The position numbers were made by a program, and so were the translations under genes. A stretch of DNA of 64,000 nucleotides. Origin: Azospirillum halopraeferens DSM 3675. GTDB lineage: Bacteria > Pseudomonadota > Alphaproteobacteria > Azospirillales > Azospirillaceae. The stretch covers positions 1 to 64,000 of the forward strand of contig NZ_AUCF01000029.1 in the NCBI RefSeq assembly GCF_000429625.1, given 5' to 3'. Positions 25,980 to 34,918 of the stretch are shown here, in pieces. Every line of letters starts with the position of its first letter. Within the stretch, counting starts at the first letter, position 1. Below the pieces are notes generated by a model. The model worked only from the letters and a program-made list of their open reading frames with translations. It was not told the DNA's origin and did no database searches.

Positions 25980-28703
25980 ATGCCAGCCCGCGGACCCTCC
26001 ATGAAGCCCTCCCGCCGCCCGAAGCCCGCCGCCGGCGTCGATAACCGTTTGGCCCGCGCCGTGGCGCTTCACCGCGACGGCCGCCTGGACGATGCGCGCA
26101 CGCTGTACGAGGCGGTGCTGCGCGGCACGCCCGGCCAGCCCGATGCCCTGCACCTGCTGGGCCTGATCGACGCGGCAACCGGCCGGGCGGAGGCGGGCAT
26201 CGCCCGCATCCGCCGCGCCGTCGAGGCGGACGGGCGCCAACCCCTGTTCCACCTGAACCTCGGCCGCCTGCTGGAGGCGGGCGGACATTTTGGCGAGGCC
26301 GCCGCCGCCTACGCCGCCGCCGCCCGCCTGGCACCCCTGGAGCCCGATCACCACCGGCTGGCCGCCGCCGCCGCGGCCCGCGCCGGCCGCGCCGACGCGG
26401 CGGCGCAGGGGTGGCGGGGCCTGCTGGCCCTCGCCCCGGACCACGCGGAAGCCGCCTCGTGCCTGGGCGACGCCCTGTACGACGGGGGGCGGCCCCTGCC
26501 GGCCGCGGCGTGGTACGGCCGCGCGGTGGCGCTGCACCCCGGGCTGGCGGCCGCCGCCTTCAACCGCGGGGCCGCCCTGCGCGACGCCGGCCGTCCGGGG
26601 GAGGCGCTGGCGGCCTTCCGCGACGCCGCCGCCCGGGCGCCGCTGCTGGTGCAGGCCCATGAGCAGACCGCCGGCCTCTGCCACGCCGGCGGCGACACCG
26701 CCGGGGCCGCCGCCGCCTGCCGCCGCGTGCTGGCGCTGGTCCCCGACCACGGCGAAGCGGCCAAGGTGCTGGGCGACAGCCACGCCGACGCCGGCGCCCC
26801 GGAGGCGGCGGTGCGCTGGCTGGCCCGCGCCGTGCGGCTGCTGCCGGACGCCGCCGATGCGCTGCGCCGGCTGGCCGGGATGGAGCACGGCCGGGGCCGG
26901 GCCGCCGCGGCCGCGGCATGGTACCGCCGCGCTCTGGCGCTGGAGCCGGCCCATGCCGACGGCCTGTCGGGGCTGGCGGTGGCTCTGGCGGTGCAGGGAC
27001 GCGACGACGCGATTCTCCCGGCCCGCCGGGCGGTGCGTCTGGCGCCCGGCGACGCCACGGCCGCGGCCAACGCCGGCTCGGCCCTCCAGGCCCTCAGGCG
27101 CACTGCGGACGCGCTGCCCCGGCACCGCCGCGCCCTGGCCCTGGAGCCGGCGAACGCCGTCGCCTGGATCAACGTGGGCATGGGCCTGCTGGAGTCCGGT
27201 GCGGCGGAGGAGGCGGTGACGCCCCTGGAGCGCGCGCTGATCCCCGGTGCGGCACGGCATGAGGCGCTGGCCCGCTCCAACCTCGGGGTGGCGCTGATGG
27301 CGCTCGGCCGCAACGCCGAGGCGGCGGCGCAGTTCCGCGCCGCCCTGGAGCGCGCGCCGGGCGACGCCACCGTCCGGTCCAACCTGCTGTTCTGCCTGTG
27401 CTTCGACGAAACGGCCGACCTCGACGCCGTGTACGCCGAACACCGCCGGTTCGAGCGGTTCGTGCCGCCGCCGCCGCCGCCGTCGGCGGCACCACCGTCC
27501 GTCCCGGCCGCGGGCGGCGATCCCGACCGGCGCCTGCGCGTCGGCTATCTGTCGCCCGATTTCCAGCGCTATCCCGGCCCCGGCTATCACTTCCTGCTGC
27601 CGCTGATCGAAGGCCACGACCGGCGGGCGGTGGAGGTCACCTGCTACCACAACGACGTGCGCCACGACGCCGCCACCGACCGCTTCCGCGCCGCCGCCGA
27701 CCGCTGGCGCGCCGTGGCCGGCCTCGACGACGGGGAGCTGGAGGCGCTGATCCGCGCCGACGGCATCGACGTGCTGGTGGACTGCGACGGCCACATGTCG
27801 CGCAACCGCATGCCCCTGTTCCTGCGCCGGCCGGCGCCGGTGCAGGTCAGCCTGCCCCTCTATCCCAACACCACCGGGCTGTCGGCCATGGACTACCAGC
27901 TCGCCGACCGCCGGGTCGCGCCGCCCGGCGCCGACGCCCGCCGGTCGGAGCGGCTGATCCGGCTGCCCGGCTGCGTGCTGTGCTACCGCCCGGCCGAATC
28001 GCCCTTCGCCCCGCCGCCGCGGCCGCCGGCGGAGACGGCGGGGGTGTTCACCTTCGGCTCCTTCAACAACATCACCAAGGTCAACGCGCCGACCATCGCC
28101 CTGTGGGCGCGCGTCCTGCACGCCGTGCCGGGCGCGCGGCTGCTGCTGAAATGGCGCGGCCTCGACCCGTCCGGCGGCCTCGGCCGGCGCCTGCTGGACG
28201 CCTTCGCCGCCCTGGGCGTAGGGCGCGAACGGCTGCTGCTGCGCGGCATCACCCCCGACCCCTACGAGGATTACGTGCGCGTCGACGTGGCGCTGGACCC
28301 CGTCTTCGCCAACGGCGGCACCACCATCTGCGACGCCCTGTGGATGGGCGTGCCGGTGCTGAACCGGGCCGGGGAGGCGATGATCTCCCGCTGGGGTGCG
28401 ACGCTGCTGGGCGCGGTCGGGCTGGACGCGCTGGTGACCGGCGACGACGACGCCTATGTGGCGCTGGCCGTCCGCCTGGCCGGCGATCCCGCCTTCCTGG
28501 CGGCGCAGCGCGACGGGCTGCGGGCGCGCGTGGCCGGCTCCGCCCTGATGGACGAGGCGGGCTACGCCCGGTCGGTCGAGGCGGCCTTCCGCACGGCGTG
28601 GCGGCGGCGGTGCGCCGGCCTGCCGCCGGCGGCCATCGACGTGCCCGACGGGGCCGACGTGCCCGGCGGGGCCGGGGCCGGGGCGGGGGAGGGCGGGCGG
28701 TGA
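25980..28703 (+). CDS. TPR protein with GT41 (SPINDLY/OGT-like) glycosyltransferase domain
   Basis: Predicted nucleocytoplasmic-type protein O-glycosyltransferase of about 907 residues. Residues 20-490 are tandem tetratricopeptide repeats (LARAVALHRDGRLDDARTLYEAVL and successors). The C-terminal half is the GT41 catalytic region: RLRVGYLSPDFQRYPG, DVLVDCDGHMSRNRMPLFLRRPAPVQVS, the MDYQLADRRVAPP block, FTFGSFNNITKVNAPTI and ARLLLKWRG. Family members usually read GYPGTTG where this one has LYPNTTG. Donor and target protein are unknown. The start is unsure among GTG 25947, ATG 25980 and ATG 26001; none has a good ribosome site. Its stop overlaps the next gene (GTGA). Confidence 0.85.
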   Translation: MPARGPSMKPSRRPKPAAGVDNRLARAVALHRDGRLDDARTLYEAVLRGTPGQPDALHLLGLIDAATGRAEAGIARIRRAVEADGRQPLFHLNLGRLLEAGGHFGEAAAAYAAAARLAPLEPDHHRLAAAAAARAGRADAAAQGWRGLLALAPDHAEAASCLGDALYDGGRPLPAAAWYGRAVALHPGLAAAAFNRGAALRDAGRPGEALAAFRDAAARAPLLVQAHEQTAGLCHAGGDTAGAAAACRRVLALVPDHGEAAKVLGDSHADAGAPEAAVRWLARAVRLLPDAADALRRLAGMEHGRGRAAAAAAWYRRALALEPAHADGLSGLAVALAVQGRDDAILPARRAVRLAPGDATAAANAGSALQALRRTADALPRHRRALALEPANAVAWINVGMGLLESGAAEEAVTPLERALIPGAARHEALARSNLGVALMALGRNAEAAAQFRAALERAPGDATVRSNLLFCLCFDETADLDAVYAEHRRFERFVPPPPPPSAAPPSVPAAGGDPDRRLRVGYLSPDFQRYPGPGYHFLLPLIEGHDRRAVEVTCYHNDVRHDAATDRFRAAADRWRAVAGLDDGELEALIRADGIDVLVDCDGHMSRNRMPLFLRRPAPVQVSLPLYPNTTGLSAMDYQLADRRVAPPGADARRSERLIRLPGCVLCYRPAESPFAPPPRPPAETAGVFTFGSFNNITKVNAPTIALWARVLHAVPGARLLLKWRGLDPSGGLGRRLLDAFAALGVGRERLLLRGITPDPYEDYVRVDVALDPVFANGGTTICDALWMGVPVLNRAGEAMISRWGATLLGAVGLDALVTGDDDAYVALAVRLAGDPAFLAAQRDGLRARVAGSALMDEAGYARSVEAAFRTAWRRRCAGLPPAAIDVPDGADVPGGAGAGAGEGGR

Positions 28704-29725
28704 GCGATCCGGTCATCCACGTCTCCTTCCCGCAGCCGCCCGACGCCTATCCGGCGACGCGGCACTGGCACGCCCAGATCAGCCGCTTCGTGACGGAGGC
28801 GCTGACCGCCCGCTTCGGGCGGCGGGTGGCCTTCGCGCCGTGGACGGCGCCCCTGGCGCCGCGCGGGCGCGACGTTCTCGTCAGTTTCCTGCCGCACCCG
28901 GCCCTGCGCACCTGGAAGCGCTCGGTGGTCGTGGAGAACATGAACTTCGACGTGGACAAGTGGCGCCACGGCGCCTTCCGCCGCCATGGCTACGACGCCC
29001 CCCTGGACGCGGTGGCCGAAACCTACCGCTGGCTGGAAGGCCAGTACGCCCTGGTGGTGCTGAGCAACGACGTGGCCATGCGCCGCGTGGCGGCGCGCGA
29101 CCCGCGGGTCGCCGCCTGCCATGACTGGGCGGTGGCGGCGGTGCGCCACCTGTCGCTCCACCCGCACCCCATCGACAAGGTGGAGTTCTCGCGCCTGCAC
29201 GGCCGCTTCCCCGTGCCGGACAAGGTGCGGATGCTGGTCTACCACGGCGGCCCCCGCAAGAACTCGGCCGAGCTGGTGGCCACCCTGCGCGACCTGGGGT
29301 TCCGGGAGAACGCCGACTTCAGCGTCGTCGGCCACGTCCCGAAGGGCAACGGGGACCTGCTGGCCTTCCTGCGGCAGAATTTCGCGGTGGTGGCCAACAC
29401 CTCCTTCTCGGAGACCGGGCCGATCAACATGATCGAGTACCTGCTGTCCGGCCACGCCGTGTACGGTCACGACGACTGGTGGGACGGGGCGGGCAATGCG
29501 CATTTCTGCTGGTCCTACGACCCGGCGGCGCAGGCGGCCAACCGCGCCGGCCTGACGCACATCCTGCGCGCCATGGCGCCGGCCGACGTGGCGGCGGAGG
29601 CGGAGCGGGTGCGCGCCCGCTATGTGGAGCGCACCGACACCGACTGGCCGGCGGTGCTGGTCCCCCTGTGCGACCGCGTCGCCGCCCTGCTGGAGGACGA
29701 CCATCCGGGGGAGGGCGGGCGATGA
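28700..29725 (+). CDS. Putative GT-B-fold glycosyltransferase
   Basis: A 341-residue protein starting at GTG 28700, whose GTGA overlaps the GT41 stop. No named family is recognised. The C-terminal half has KVRMLVYHGGPRKNSAELVATL, a beta-alpha repeat ENADFSVVGHVPKGN, and SETGPINMIEYLLSGHAVYG. The last resembles the nucleotide-sugar site of GT-B enzymes (E-x-x-G...E-x-L-x-x-G). The N-terminal half contains HPALRTWKRSVVVENMNFDVDKW. It is cytosolic. Coupled translation with its neighbours places it in the same modification pathway as the GT41 protein and the FkbM methyltransferase. Confidence 0.65.
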   Translation: MSDPVIHVSFPQPPDAYPATRHWHAQISRFVTEALTARFGRRVAFAPWTAPLAPRGRDVLVSFLPHPALRTWKRSVVVENMNFDVDKWRHGAFRRHGYDAPLDAVAETYRWLEGQYALVVLSNDVAMRRVAARDPRVAACHDWAVAAVRHLSLHPHPIDKVEFSRLHGRFPVPDKVRMLVYHGGPRKNSAELVATLRDLGFRENADFSVVGHVPKGNGDLLAFLRQNFAVVANTSFSETGPINMIEYLLSGHAVYGHDDWWDGAGNAHFCWSYDPAAQAANRAGLTHILRAMAPADVAAEAERVRARYVERTDTDWPAVLVPLCDRVAALLEDDHPGEGGR

Positions 29726-30810
29726 CGCCGGAGTTGGGGCTGCTGCGCGCCTTCCTGCCCGCCGGCACGACGGTGGTGGCGCTGGGGCCGGGGGCGGCGG
29801 CGTGGAGCGCCGGCCTGGCCGCCGACCGCCGCGCGGTCGCCGCCGAGGCGGTGCCGGCGGACCTCGACGCCTGGCTGGCGGAGCGCGGCCTGCGCCACGT
29901 CGACGGGCTGCTGCTGCACGGGGAGGGTGCGGCGGCGCCGGCGCTGGCGGGGGCGGCGGCGCTGCTGCGGCTGCGCCGCGTCGACTTCGTCCAGTTCGAC
30001 CACACGGCGGCAGGGGGCGATGAGGCGGCGCTGTACGCGCGGCTGCAGGCCCACGGCTACGCGCTGTTCCGCTTCGCCGGGCGGAATCTGGAGTTCCGGC
30101 GCGAGCCGGCGGCCGGCGGCGATCCCTGCACCCATCTGGCCACGGCGCCGCGCCACTGGAAACGGCTGTTCGCCCGCGACCCTACCATGTTCCGCTACGC
30201 CGACCTGTTCCCCCGCCACGGCGTGGTGCCCCGCGGCATCATCCACGCCGGCGCCCACGAGGGGGAGGAGTACGCCGCCTACGCCGAGGCCGGCTGCCGC
30301 CGGGTCGTCTTCATCGAGGCCGACCCCGCCATCTTCGCCCGCCTGGCCGCCCGCTTCGCCGGCAACCCCGACGTGCTGTGCGTCAACCGGGCGGTGTCCG
30401 ACACCGCCGGGCGCGCCGTGTTCCGGCGGATGAGCGGCAGCCAGTCGGGGTCCCTGCTGGCGCCGGCGCGCCACCTCGACCTCTACCCCCACATCACCCC
30501 CGCCGGCACCGTGGAGGTGGAGACGGCGCCCCTGCCGGACATCCTGGCCGACCACGGGCTGGACCCGGCGGACTGGAACGTCCTCGCCCTCGACGTCCAG
30601 GGGGCGGAGCGGCTGGTGCTGGCCGGCTGCGGCGCCCTGCTGGACCGTTTCGACGCGGTGGTCACCGAGGTCAATTACGCCGAACTCTACGAAGGCTGCG
30701 GCCGCATCGCCGACCTGGACGACATCCTGTTCCCGCGCGGATTCGCGCGGGTGGAGGAGGTGAGCCCCCACCACCACGGCTGGGGCGACGCCTTCTACGT
30801 GCGGCGCTGA
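29722..30810 (+). CDS. FkbM-family methyltransferase with degenerate N-terminal module
   Basis: SAM-dependent methyltransferase of 362 residues, coupled to the previous gene by ATGA. The functional FkbM domain is C-terminal (residues 165-360): VVPRGIIHAGAHEGEEYAAY (SAM loop), VVFIEADPAIFARL, DWNVLALDVQGAERLVLAG and VTEVNYAELYEGC. Residues 1-130 echo the end of an FkbM domain (VDFVQFDHTA, GYALFRFAGRNLEF) without a SAM loop. The protein therefore looks like an eroded domain duplication. FkbM enzymes O-methylate sugars in polysaccharides and glycoproteins. Confidence 0.85.
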   Translation: MTPELGLLRAFLPAGTTVVALGPGAAAWSAGLAADRRAVAAEAVPADLDAWLAERGLRHVDGLLLHGEGAAAPALAGAAALLRLRRVDFVQFDHTAAGGDEAALYARLQAHGYALFRFAGRNLEFRREPAAGGDPCTHLATAPRHWKRLFARDPTMFRYADLFPRHGVVPRGIIHAGAHEGEEYAAYAEAGCRRVVFIEADPAIFARLAARFAGNPDVLCVNRAVSDTAGRAVFRRMSGSQSGSLLAPARHLDLYPHITPAGTVEVETAPLPDILADHGLDPADWNVLALDVQGAERLVLAGCGALLDRFDAVVTEVNYAELYEGCGRIADLDDILFPRGFARVEEVSPHHHGWGDAFYVRR

Positions 30811-30824
30811 CGGCCGCCGGGGGG

Positions 30825-33041
30825 TCACCACAGCACCGGCCCGTTCCAGGGGTCGAAGGGGACGAGGCGGGCCAGCCGCCGGTCGGGACGGACCATCACC
30901 GCGGCCCCCGGGTTGAGCATGGCGGCGGTGACCGAGAAGGAGCTGTTGGACGCCGCCAGCGCGTCGGCCCGCGCCAGCACCCAGTGGTCCACGAAGAACT
31001 CCGCCCCCGGCAGGGGCGGCGCCACGTCGGCGGCGCACAGCGGCCGGTAGGCGGCGAAGCGGGCCGCCAGGGCCGGCGCGTCGGTGGCGAGGTAGAGCAC
31101 CGGCCGGTCCAGCCGCGGCCACAACGCGGCCAGCCAGTCCAGGTACCAGTCCTCCGGCGCGATCCAGAAGCGCTCGCCGCCGAAATCGCCGCGGCGCAGG
31201 TGGACCGCCACCAGCGTGCGCCCCCGCCCGCGCACCGCGGCAAGGGCCCGTTCCGCCCGCTCCGCCACCGCACCGACGGGGGTGAACAGGCGGCGCCATT
31301 GGTCCCGACCCCACGCCAGCGGCGCGGTGTCGCCGCAGAAATAGCCGGCGACGTCGTGCCCGGCGCAATCGGCCGCGGCGCCGGGGGCGAACAGGGCGCG
31401 AAGGTCCAGGTCGTCCTCGTGCAGCACCGGCAGGGGCGGACCCGGCAGCGGGTCGTCGAGGCCGTAGAGGTGGCGGCCGATCCACTCCGGCGTCTCCAGC
31501 TCCAGCCGGTGCCGCTCCGCGTACAGGCGCAGGGTGCCGTACTGGAGGAGCTGGTTGCCGAACCGTCCGGCGTGCCCCAGCCCGCCGGCGGCGATCCGCG
31601 GCCGGCCCGACGGCGGGCGCGGCGGCGCGGCCGCCCCGGTGGTCCGGCGCAGCAGCAGCAGGGCGCGGCGCGAGAAACCGGTGCCCAGGCCGGGGGTGGT
31701 GGCGATCACCCGGTCGTAGGCGGCCAGGGCCGCCGCCTCGTCCCCCAGCGCCTCCCGCGCCGCGCCGTCCAGCAGCAGGCCGTTCGGCAGGCCGGGGATG
31801 AGGCGGAGCGCCCGCCCGGCGCAGGCCAGCGCGCCCGCGGCATCCCCCCCGCCCAGCCGGATGCGGCCCAGCGCGCACAGACACTCCGCGTCGTCGGGCC
31901 GGGCGGCCAGGGCGCGGCGCAGGACGCCGGCCGCCGCCGCACCGGCCCCCGCCCGTTCCAGCGCCCGGCCGAGCTGGGCCAGCACCGGCCCTTCGCCGGG
32001 GTGCAGCCGCAGGGACCGGCGCAGGGCCGCGGCGGCGGCCGTGACCGCGCCCAGCGTGTCCAGCGCCGCCCCCAGGTTCTGCCACGCCTGCGCCGCGTCG
32101 GGGGCGAGGGCCAGGGCGCGGCGCGCCACGGCCAGGGCGGGGCGGGGCCGCTCGTCCTCCTGCAACGCGCCCCCCAGGTTGATCAGGGCCGCGGGGTCGC
32201 CGGGGTCGGCCACGGCGGCGCGGCGGCCGGCGCTCACCGCGGCGGCGCGGCGGCCGGGGGTGCGCCACGCCGCGCACAGGTTGCCCCAGGCGGCGGCATC
32301 GGCGGGGACCAGCGCCAGCACGCCGCGGTAGGCCGCCGCCGCCCCGGCGGCGTCGCCGGCGGCGTGGCGGCAGAGCGCCAGACCCATGCGGGGCGCGGGG
32401 TCGTCCGGTTGCAGCATCACCGCCGCCCGGTAGGCGTCGGCCGCCGCGGCGGTGCGGCCGAGGGCGCGCAGCGCCTCCGCCTCCTCCAGCCGGGGGCGGG
32501 CCAGGGCGGGGGCGAGGCGGGCGGCATGGCCCAGCGCCGCGGCGGCATCGGCGGTGCGGCCGCAGCGGCGCAGGGCCATGCCGCGGTCGAACCAGGCGGC
32601 GACCTCCTGCGGCGCCAGGGCCAGTGCCGGCGCGTACAGCCCGGCCGCGGCGGCGAAGGCGCCGGCGTCGAAGGCCCGGTCGGCCAGGGCGCGCAGGGCC
32701 GCGGCCAGGCGCTGCGCCGCCTCCGCCGACGCGGGGTCGAGGGTCAGGGCGGTGCGGTAGCTGGCCGCGGCGTCGGCGGTGCGGCCCAGCGCGTCCTGCA
32801 CCTTGCCGCGGTTCAGGTGCACGTCGGGGGCGCCGGGGTTGCCGGCGGCGGCGGCGTCCAGATGGGCCAGCCCCTCCGCCGCCCGGCCGGTCTGCGCCAG
32901 CAGCAGCCCCAGCAGGTGGCTGGCCTGCGGCTGCCCGGGCACGGCGTCGAGGATGCGGCGGTACAGCTCCTCCGCCTCCGCGGCGCGCCCGGCGAGGTGG
33001 TGGTCAAGCGCGACCGACAGGGCTTCGGAGACGGAGGCCAT
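30825..33041 (-). CDS. TPR protein fused to GT11 fucosyltransferase-like domain
   Basis: A 738-residue protein with TPR repeats over residues 1-480 (LYRRILDAVPGQPQASHLLGLLLAQ and successors). The C-terminal glycosyltransferase domain has the GT11 alpha-1,2-fucosyltransferase signatures: GRFGNQLLQYGTLRLYAE near 490, the HLRRGD motif (GDP-fucose binding) near 630, and ASNSSFSVTAAMLNPG near the end. A TPR-GT11 fusion suggests an enzyme recruited to a protein acceptor. It is on the opposite strand to the rest of the island, convergent with the FkbM gene. It has no signal peptide. The donor sugar is assigned by family only. Confidence 0.82.
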   Translation of the reverse strand: MASVSEALSVALDHHLAGRAAEAEELYRRILDAVPGQPQASHLLGLLLAQTGRAAEGLAHLDAAAAGNPGAPDVHLNRGKVQDALGRTADAAASYRTALTLDPASAEAAQRLAAALRALADRAFDAGAFAAAAGLYAPALALAPQEVAAWFDRGMALRRCGRTADAAAALGHAARLAPALARPRLEEAEALRALGRTAAAADAYRAAVMLQPDDPAPRMGLALCRHAAGDAAGAAAAYRGVLALVPADAAAWGNLCAAWRTPGRRAAAVSAGRRAAVADPGDPAALINLGGALQEDERPRPALAVARRALALAPDAAQAWQNLGAALDTLGAVTAAAAALRRSLRLHPGEGPVLAQLGRALERAGAGAAAAGVLRRALAARPDDAECLCALGRIRLGGGDAAGALACAGRALRLIPGLPNGLLLDGAAREALGDEAAALAAYDRVIATTPGLGTGFSRRALLLLRRTTGAAAPPRPPSGRPRIAAGGLGHAGRFGNQLLQYGTLRLYAERHRLELETPEWIGRHLYGLDDPLPGPPLPVLHEDDLDLRALFAPGAAADCAGHDVAGYFCGDTAPLAWGRDQWRRLFTPVGAVAERAERALAAVRGRGRTLVAVHLRRGDFGGERFWIAPEDWYLDWLAALWPRLDRPVLYLATDAPALAARFAAYRPLCAADVAPPLPGAEFFVDHWVLARADALAASNSSFSVTAAMLNPGAAVMVRPDRRLARLVPFDPWNGPVLW

Positions 33042-33134
33042 GGCCGCACGATGGCGGCGGCCCCGGATGCTGTCAACGCCGCGTCGTCATGGTAGAGATG
33101 GACCGGCACGCCGCACGCGAGGGGGACCGCCGCC

Positions 33135-34016
33135 ATGACCGCCGCCGGGGACGAGGACGACGCCGGCCTCCTGCGCTACAACACGCCGCCCGTCTGGTGC
33201 GCCCAGGCGCTGGACCTGCCGGAGGACCATTACCGCCGCGCCGGCGTCACCCGCCTGCACGGCCACGACCGCCTGAACGTGGACGCCCTGCGGCCGGGCG
33301 ACCTGGTGTTCGTCAAGACCGACGGGATGGAGGTCTTCGCGCAGGTGCTGCCGCGCATCCGGGTGCCCATCGGGCTGGTGACCGGCGTCAGCGACATCAC
33401 CCCGTACCGCCACGCGGCGCTGGCGCAGGACGAACGGGTGGTGTCGTGGAGCGGCACCAACCTTCCCCTGTGGTCGGACCGGATCATGCAGATCCCCATC
33501 GGCTTCTCGGAGCGCGAGCGGCCCCACGGCAGCCGGGCCGCCATTCTCGCCGCGGCCGGCGGCCGGCCGTGGGAGGAGCGCGACGTCGAGGTGCTGCTGA
33601 CCGCCATGGCCGACACCTCCCCGGAGCGCCGCGCCATCGCGCAGGACGGCGTTACCGTGTGCGCGGAACGGCTGGCCTATCCCGACTACCTCGCCCTGCT
33701 CGGCCGCGCGCGTTTCGTGATCTGCCCGCCGGGCAACGGGCCGGACACCCTGCGCGTCTGGGAGACGCTGGCGACCGGGGGCATCCCCGTCGTGAAGTCC
33801 GGGCCGCTCGACCCCCTCTACGCCGCGCACGGCTGCCTGATCGTCCCGGACTGGACGGAGATTCCCCGGTGCGTGCGGTCGCGGACCGACGGCCCGGCGC
33901 TGCGCGCTCTCGCCGTCGAATCGTTCCGCACGCGGACCGGCCCTTTCTTCGCTGCCCATTGGCGCGAGTGCGTCCTGCGCCACCATGCGCGGCTGATGGC
34001 GCAACGGACCGGGTAG
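33135..34016 (+). CDS. Exostosin-like glycosyltransferase
   Basis: A 293-residue protein. The C-terminal pattern ARFVICPPGNGPDTLRVWETLATGGIPVVKSGPLDPLY corresponds to the exostosin (GT47-like) nucleotide-sugar site, with Pro-Gly-Asn-Gly-x-Asp and WE-x-L-x-x-G-x-I-P. The N-terminal half has DLVFVKTDGMEVFAQVLP and VTGVSDITPYRH. No signal peptide or membrane span is seen. It diverges from the TPR-GT11 gene across 93 bases, which must hold both promoters. The acceptor is unknown. Bacterial members usually act on surface glycans. Confidence 0.72.
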   Translation: MTAAGDEDDAGLLRYNTPPVWCAQALDLPEDHYRRAGVTRLHGHDRLNVDALRPGDLVFVKTDGMEVFAQVLPRIRVPIGLVTGVSDITPYRHAALAQDERVVSWSGTNLPLWSDRIMQIPIGFSERERPHGSRAAILAAAGGRPWEERDVEVLLTAMADTSPERRAIAQDGVTVCAERLAYPDYLALLGRARFVICPPGNGPDTLRVWETLATGGIPVVKSGPLDPLYAAHGCLIVPDWTEIPRCVRSRTDGPALRALAVESFRTRTGPFFAAHWRECVLRHHARLMAQRTG

Positions 34017-34106
34017 GGGGCAACCGCGGCAACCGCGGCGTTGCCGCTCGCCCGTTCCGTCCGCTAGCCTGATCCCCTTGCCCTTCCGGCCGCGGAGCCC
34101 TGTGCG

Positions 34107-34781
34107 ATGCTTTCCCCCAACAGTCCCGTCTTCCGTCACAACTACCATGAGTTGGATGACTTCGGCCGCATCCTCTACATGGTCGCCGTGAAGCCGAAAT
34201 GGGACGCCCGCCGCCAATTCTTCTTCGAGGGCTGCCGCGACCTGGCCGGCCAGATGTACGTGGCGGAGCGCATGGCGCTCTACGACGCCATCCTGCGCCA
34301 CCGGCCGCGGACCTGTTACGAGATCGGCACCTTCACGGGCGGCGGCAGCACCTTCTTCATCTCCGCCGCCTTCCGGGACCTCGGCGCCGGCCGGCTGGTC
34401 ACGCTGGAGACGAGCCGCAACCACTACCTGCTGGCCGCCAGCTTCTACGAACAGTACCTGCCCGCCCACAAGGCCCACACCACCTTCATCCACGGTGACC
34501 GGCCCGAGCTGTTCCTGCCCATGATCACCGAGGACGGCGGGGTCGATTGCGTCTTCCTCGACGGTGCCGCGGAACCGGCGCAGGCGCTGGAGCAATTCCG
34601 CTTCTTCGAGCCCCGTTTCCGGCCGGGCTCGGTCGTCATGTGCCACGACTGGGACCTGGACAAGCAGGAGGCCCTGCGCCCCCACCTGGAATCGCGCCGC
34701 GACTGGGTTCAGGAGGTGCGCCTGACCGACCCCGACAGCGTCGGGTTCGTCGTGTACGTGCACCGGCCCGATCCCGGTTGA
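34107..34781 (+). CDS. Class I SAM-dependent methyltransferase (CmcI / Methyltransf_24 type)
   Basis: Methyltransferase of 224 residues. The SAM-binding loop is YEIGTFTGGGSTFFIS, followed by RLVTLETSRNH (acidic residue for the ribose), VDCVFLDGAAEPAQAL and the metal-type SVVMCHDWDLDKQEAL, as in class I enzymes of the CmcI/Methyltransf_24 group. The ATG is about 90 bases after the exostosin-like gene on the same strand. It ends just before two strong hairpins. It is probably the last gene of the island and could methylate a glycan or the glycosylated protein. Confidence 0.82.
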   Translation: MLSPNSPVFRHNYHELDDFGRILYMVAVKPKWDARRQFFFEGCRDLAGQMYVAERMALYDAILRHRPRTCYEIGTFTGGGSTFFISAAFRDLGAGRLVTLETSRNHYLLAASFYEQYLPAHKAHTTFIHGDRPELFLPMITEDGGVDCVFLDGAAEPAQALEQFRFFEPRFRPGSVVMCHDWDLDKQEALRPHLESRRDWVQEVRLTDPDSVGFVVYVHRPDPG

Positions 34782-34800
34782 CCCGGCGGCGGAACGGTGC

Positions 34801-34839
34801 GTCATACCAACGGCACCTGAAGGGTGCCGTTGGTATGAC
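34801..34839. terminator. Strong hairpin 1 (17-bp perfect stem)
   Basis: GTCATACCAACGGCACC and its exact inverse flank a TGAAG loop. It lies 20 bases past the methyltransferase stop, between convergent genes. There is no T tract. It may act as a transcript 3' end in both directions. Confidence 0.6.
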
Positions 34840-34878
34840 CCTTTCGATCAGTGCCAAGGCATTGATCTGCCGGGTTTC

Positions 34879-34917
34879 ACGGCCGGAAAATGATGGAAGT
34901 GATCATTTTCCGGCCGT
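34879..34917. terminator. Strong hairpin 2 (16-bp perfect stem)
   Basis: ACGGCCGGAAAATGAT and its exact inverse around GGAAGTG. It lies directly against the stop of the leftward gene at 34919. The leftward RNA carries A and T runs in the stem (AAAATGAT / ATCATTTT), so it likely ends transcription from that side. Confidence 0.6.
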
Positions 34918-34918
34918 A

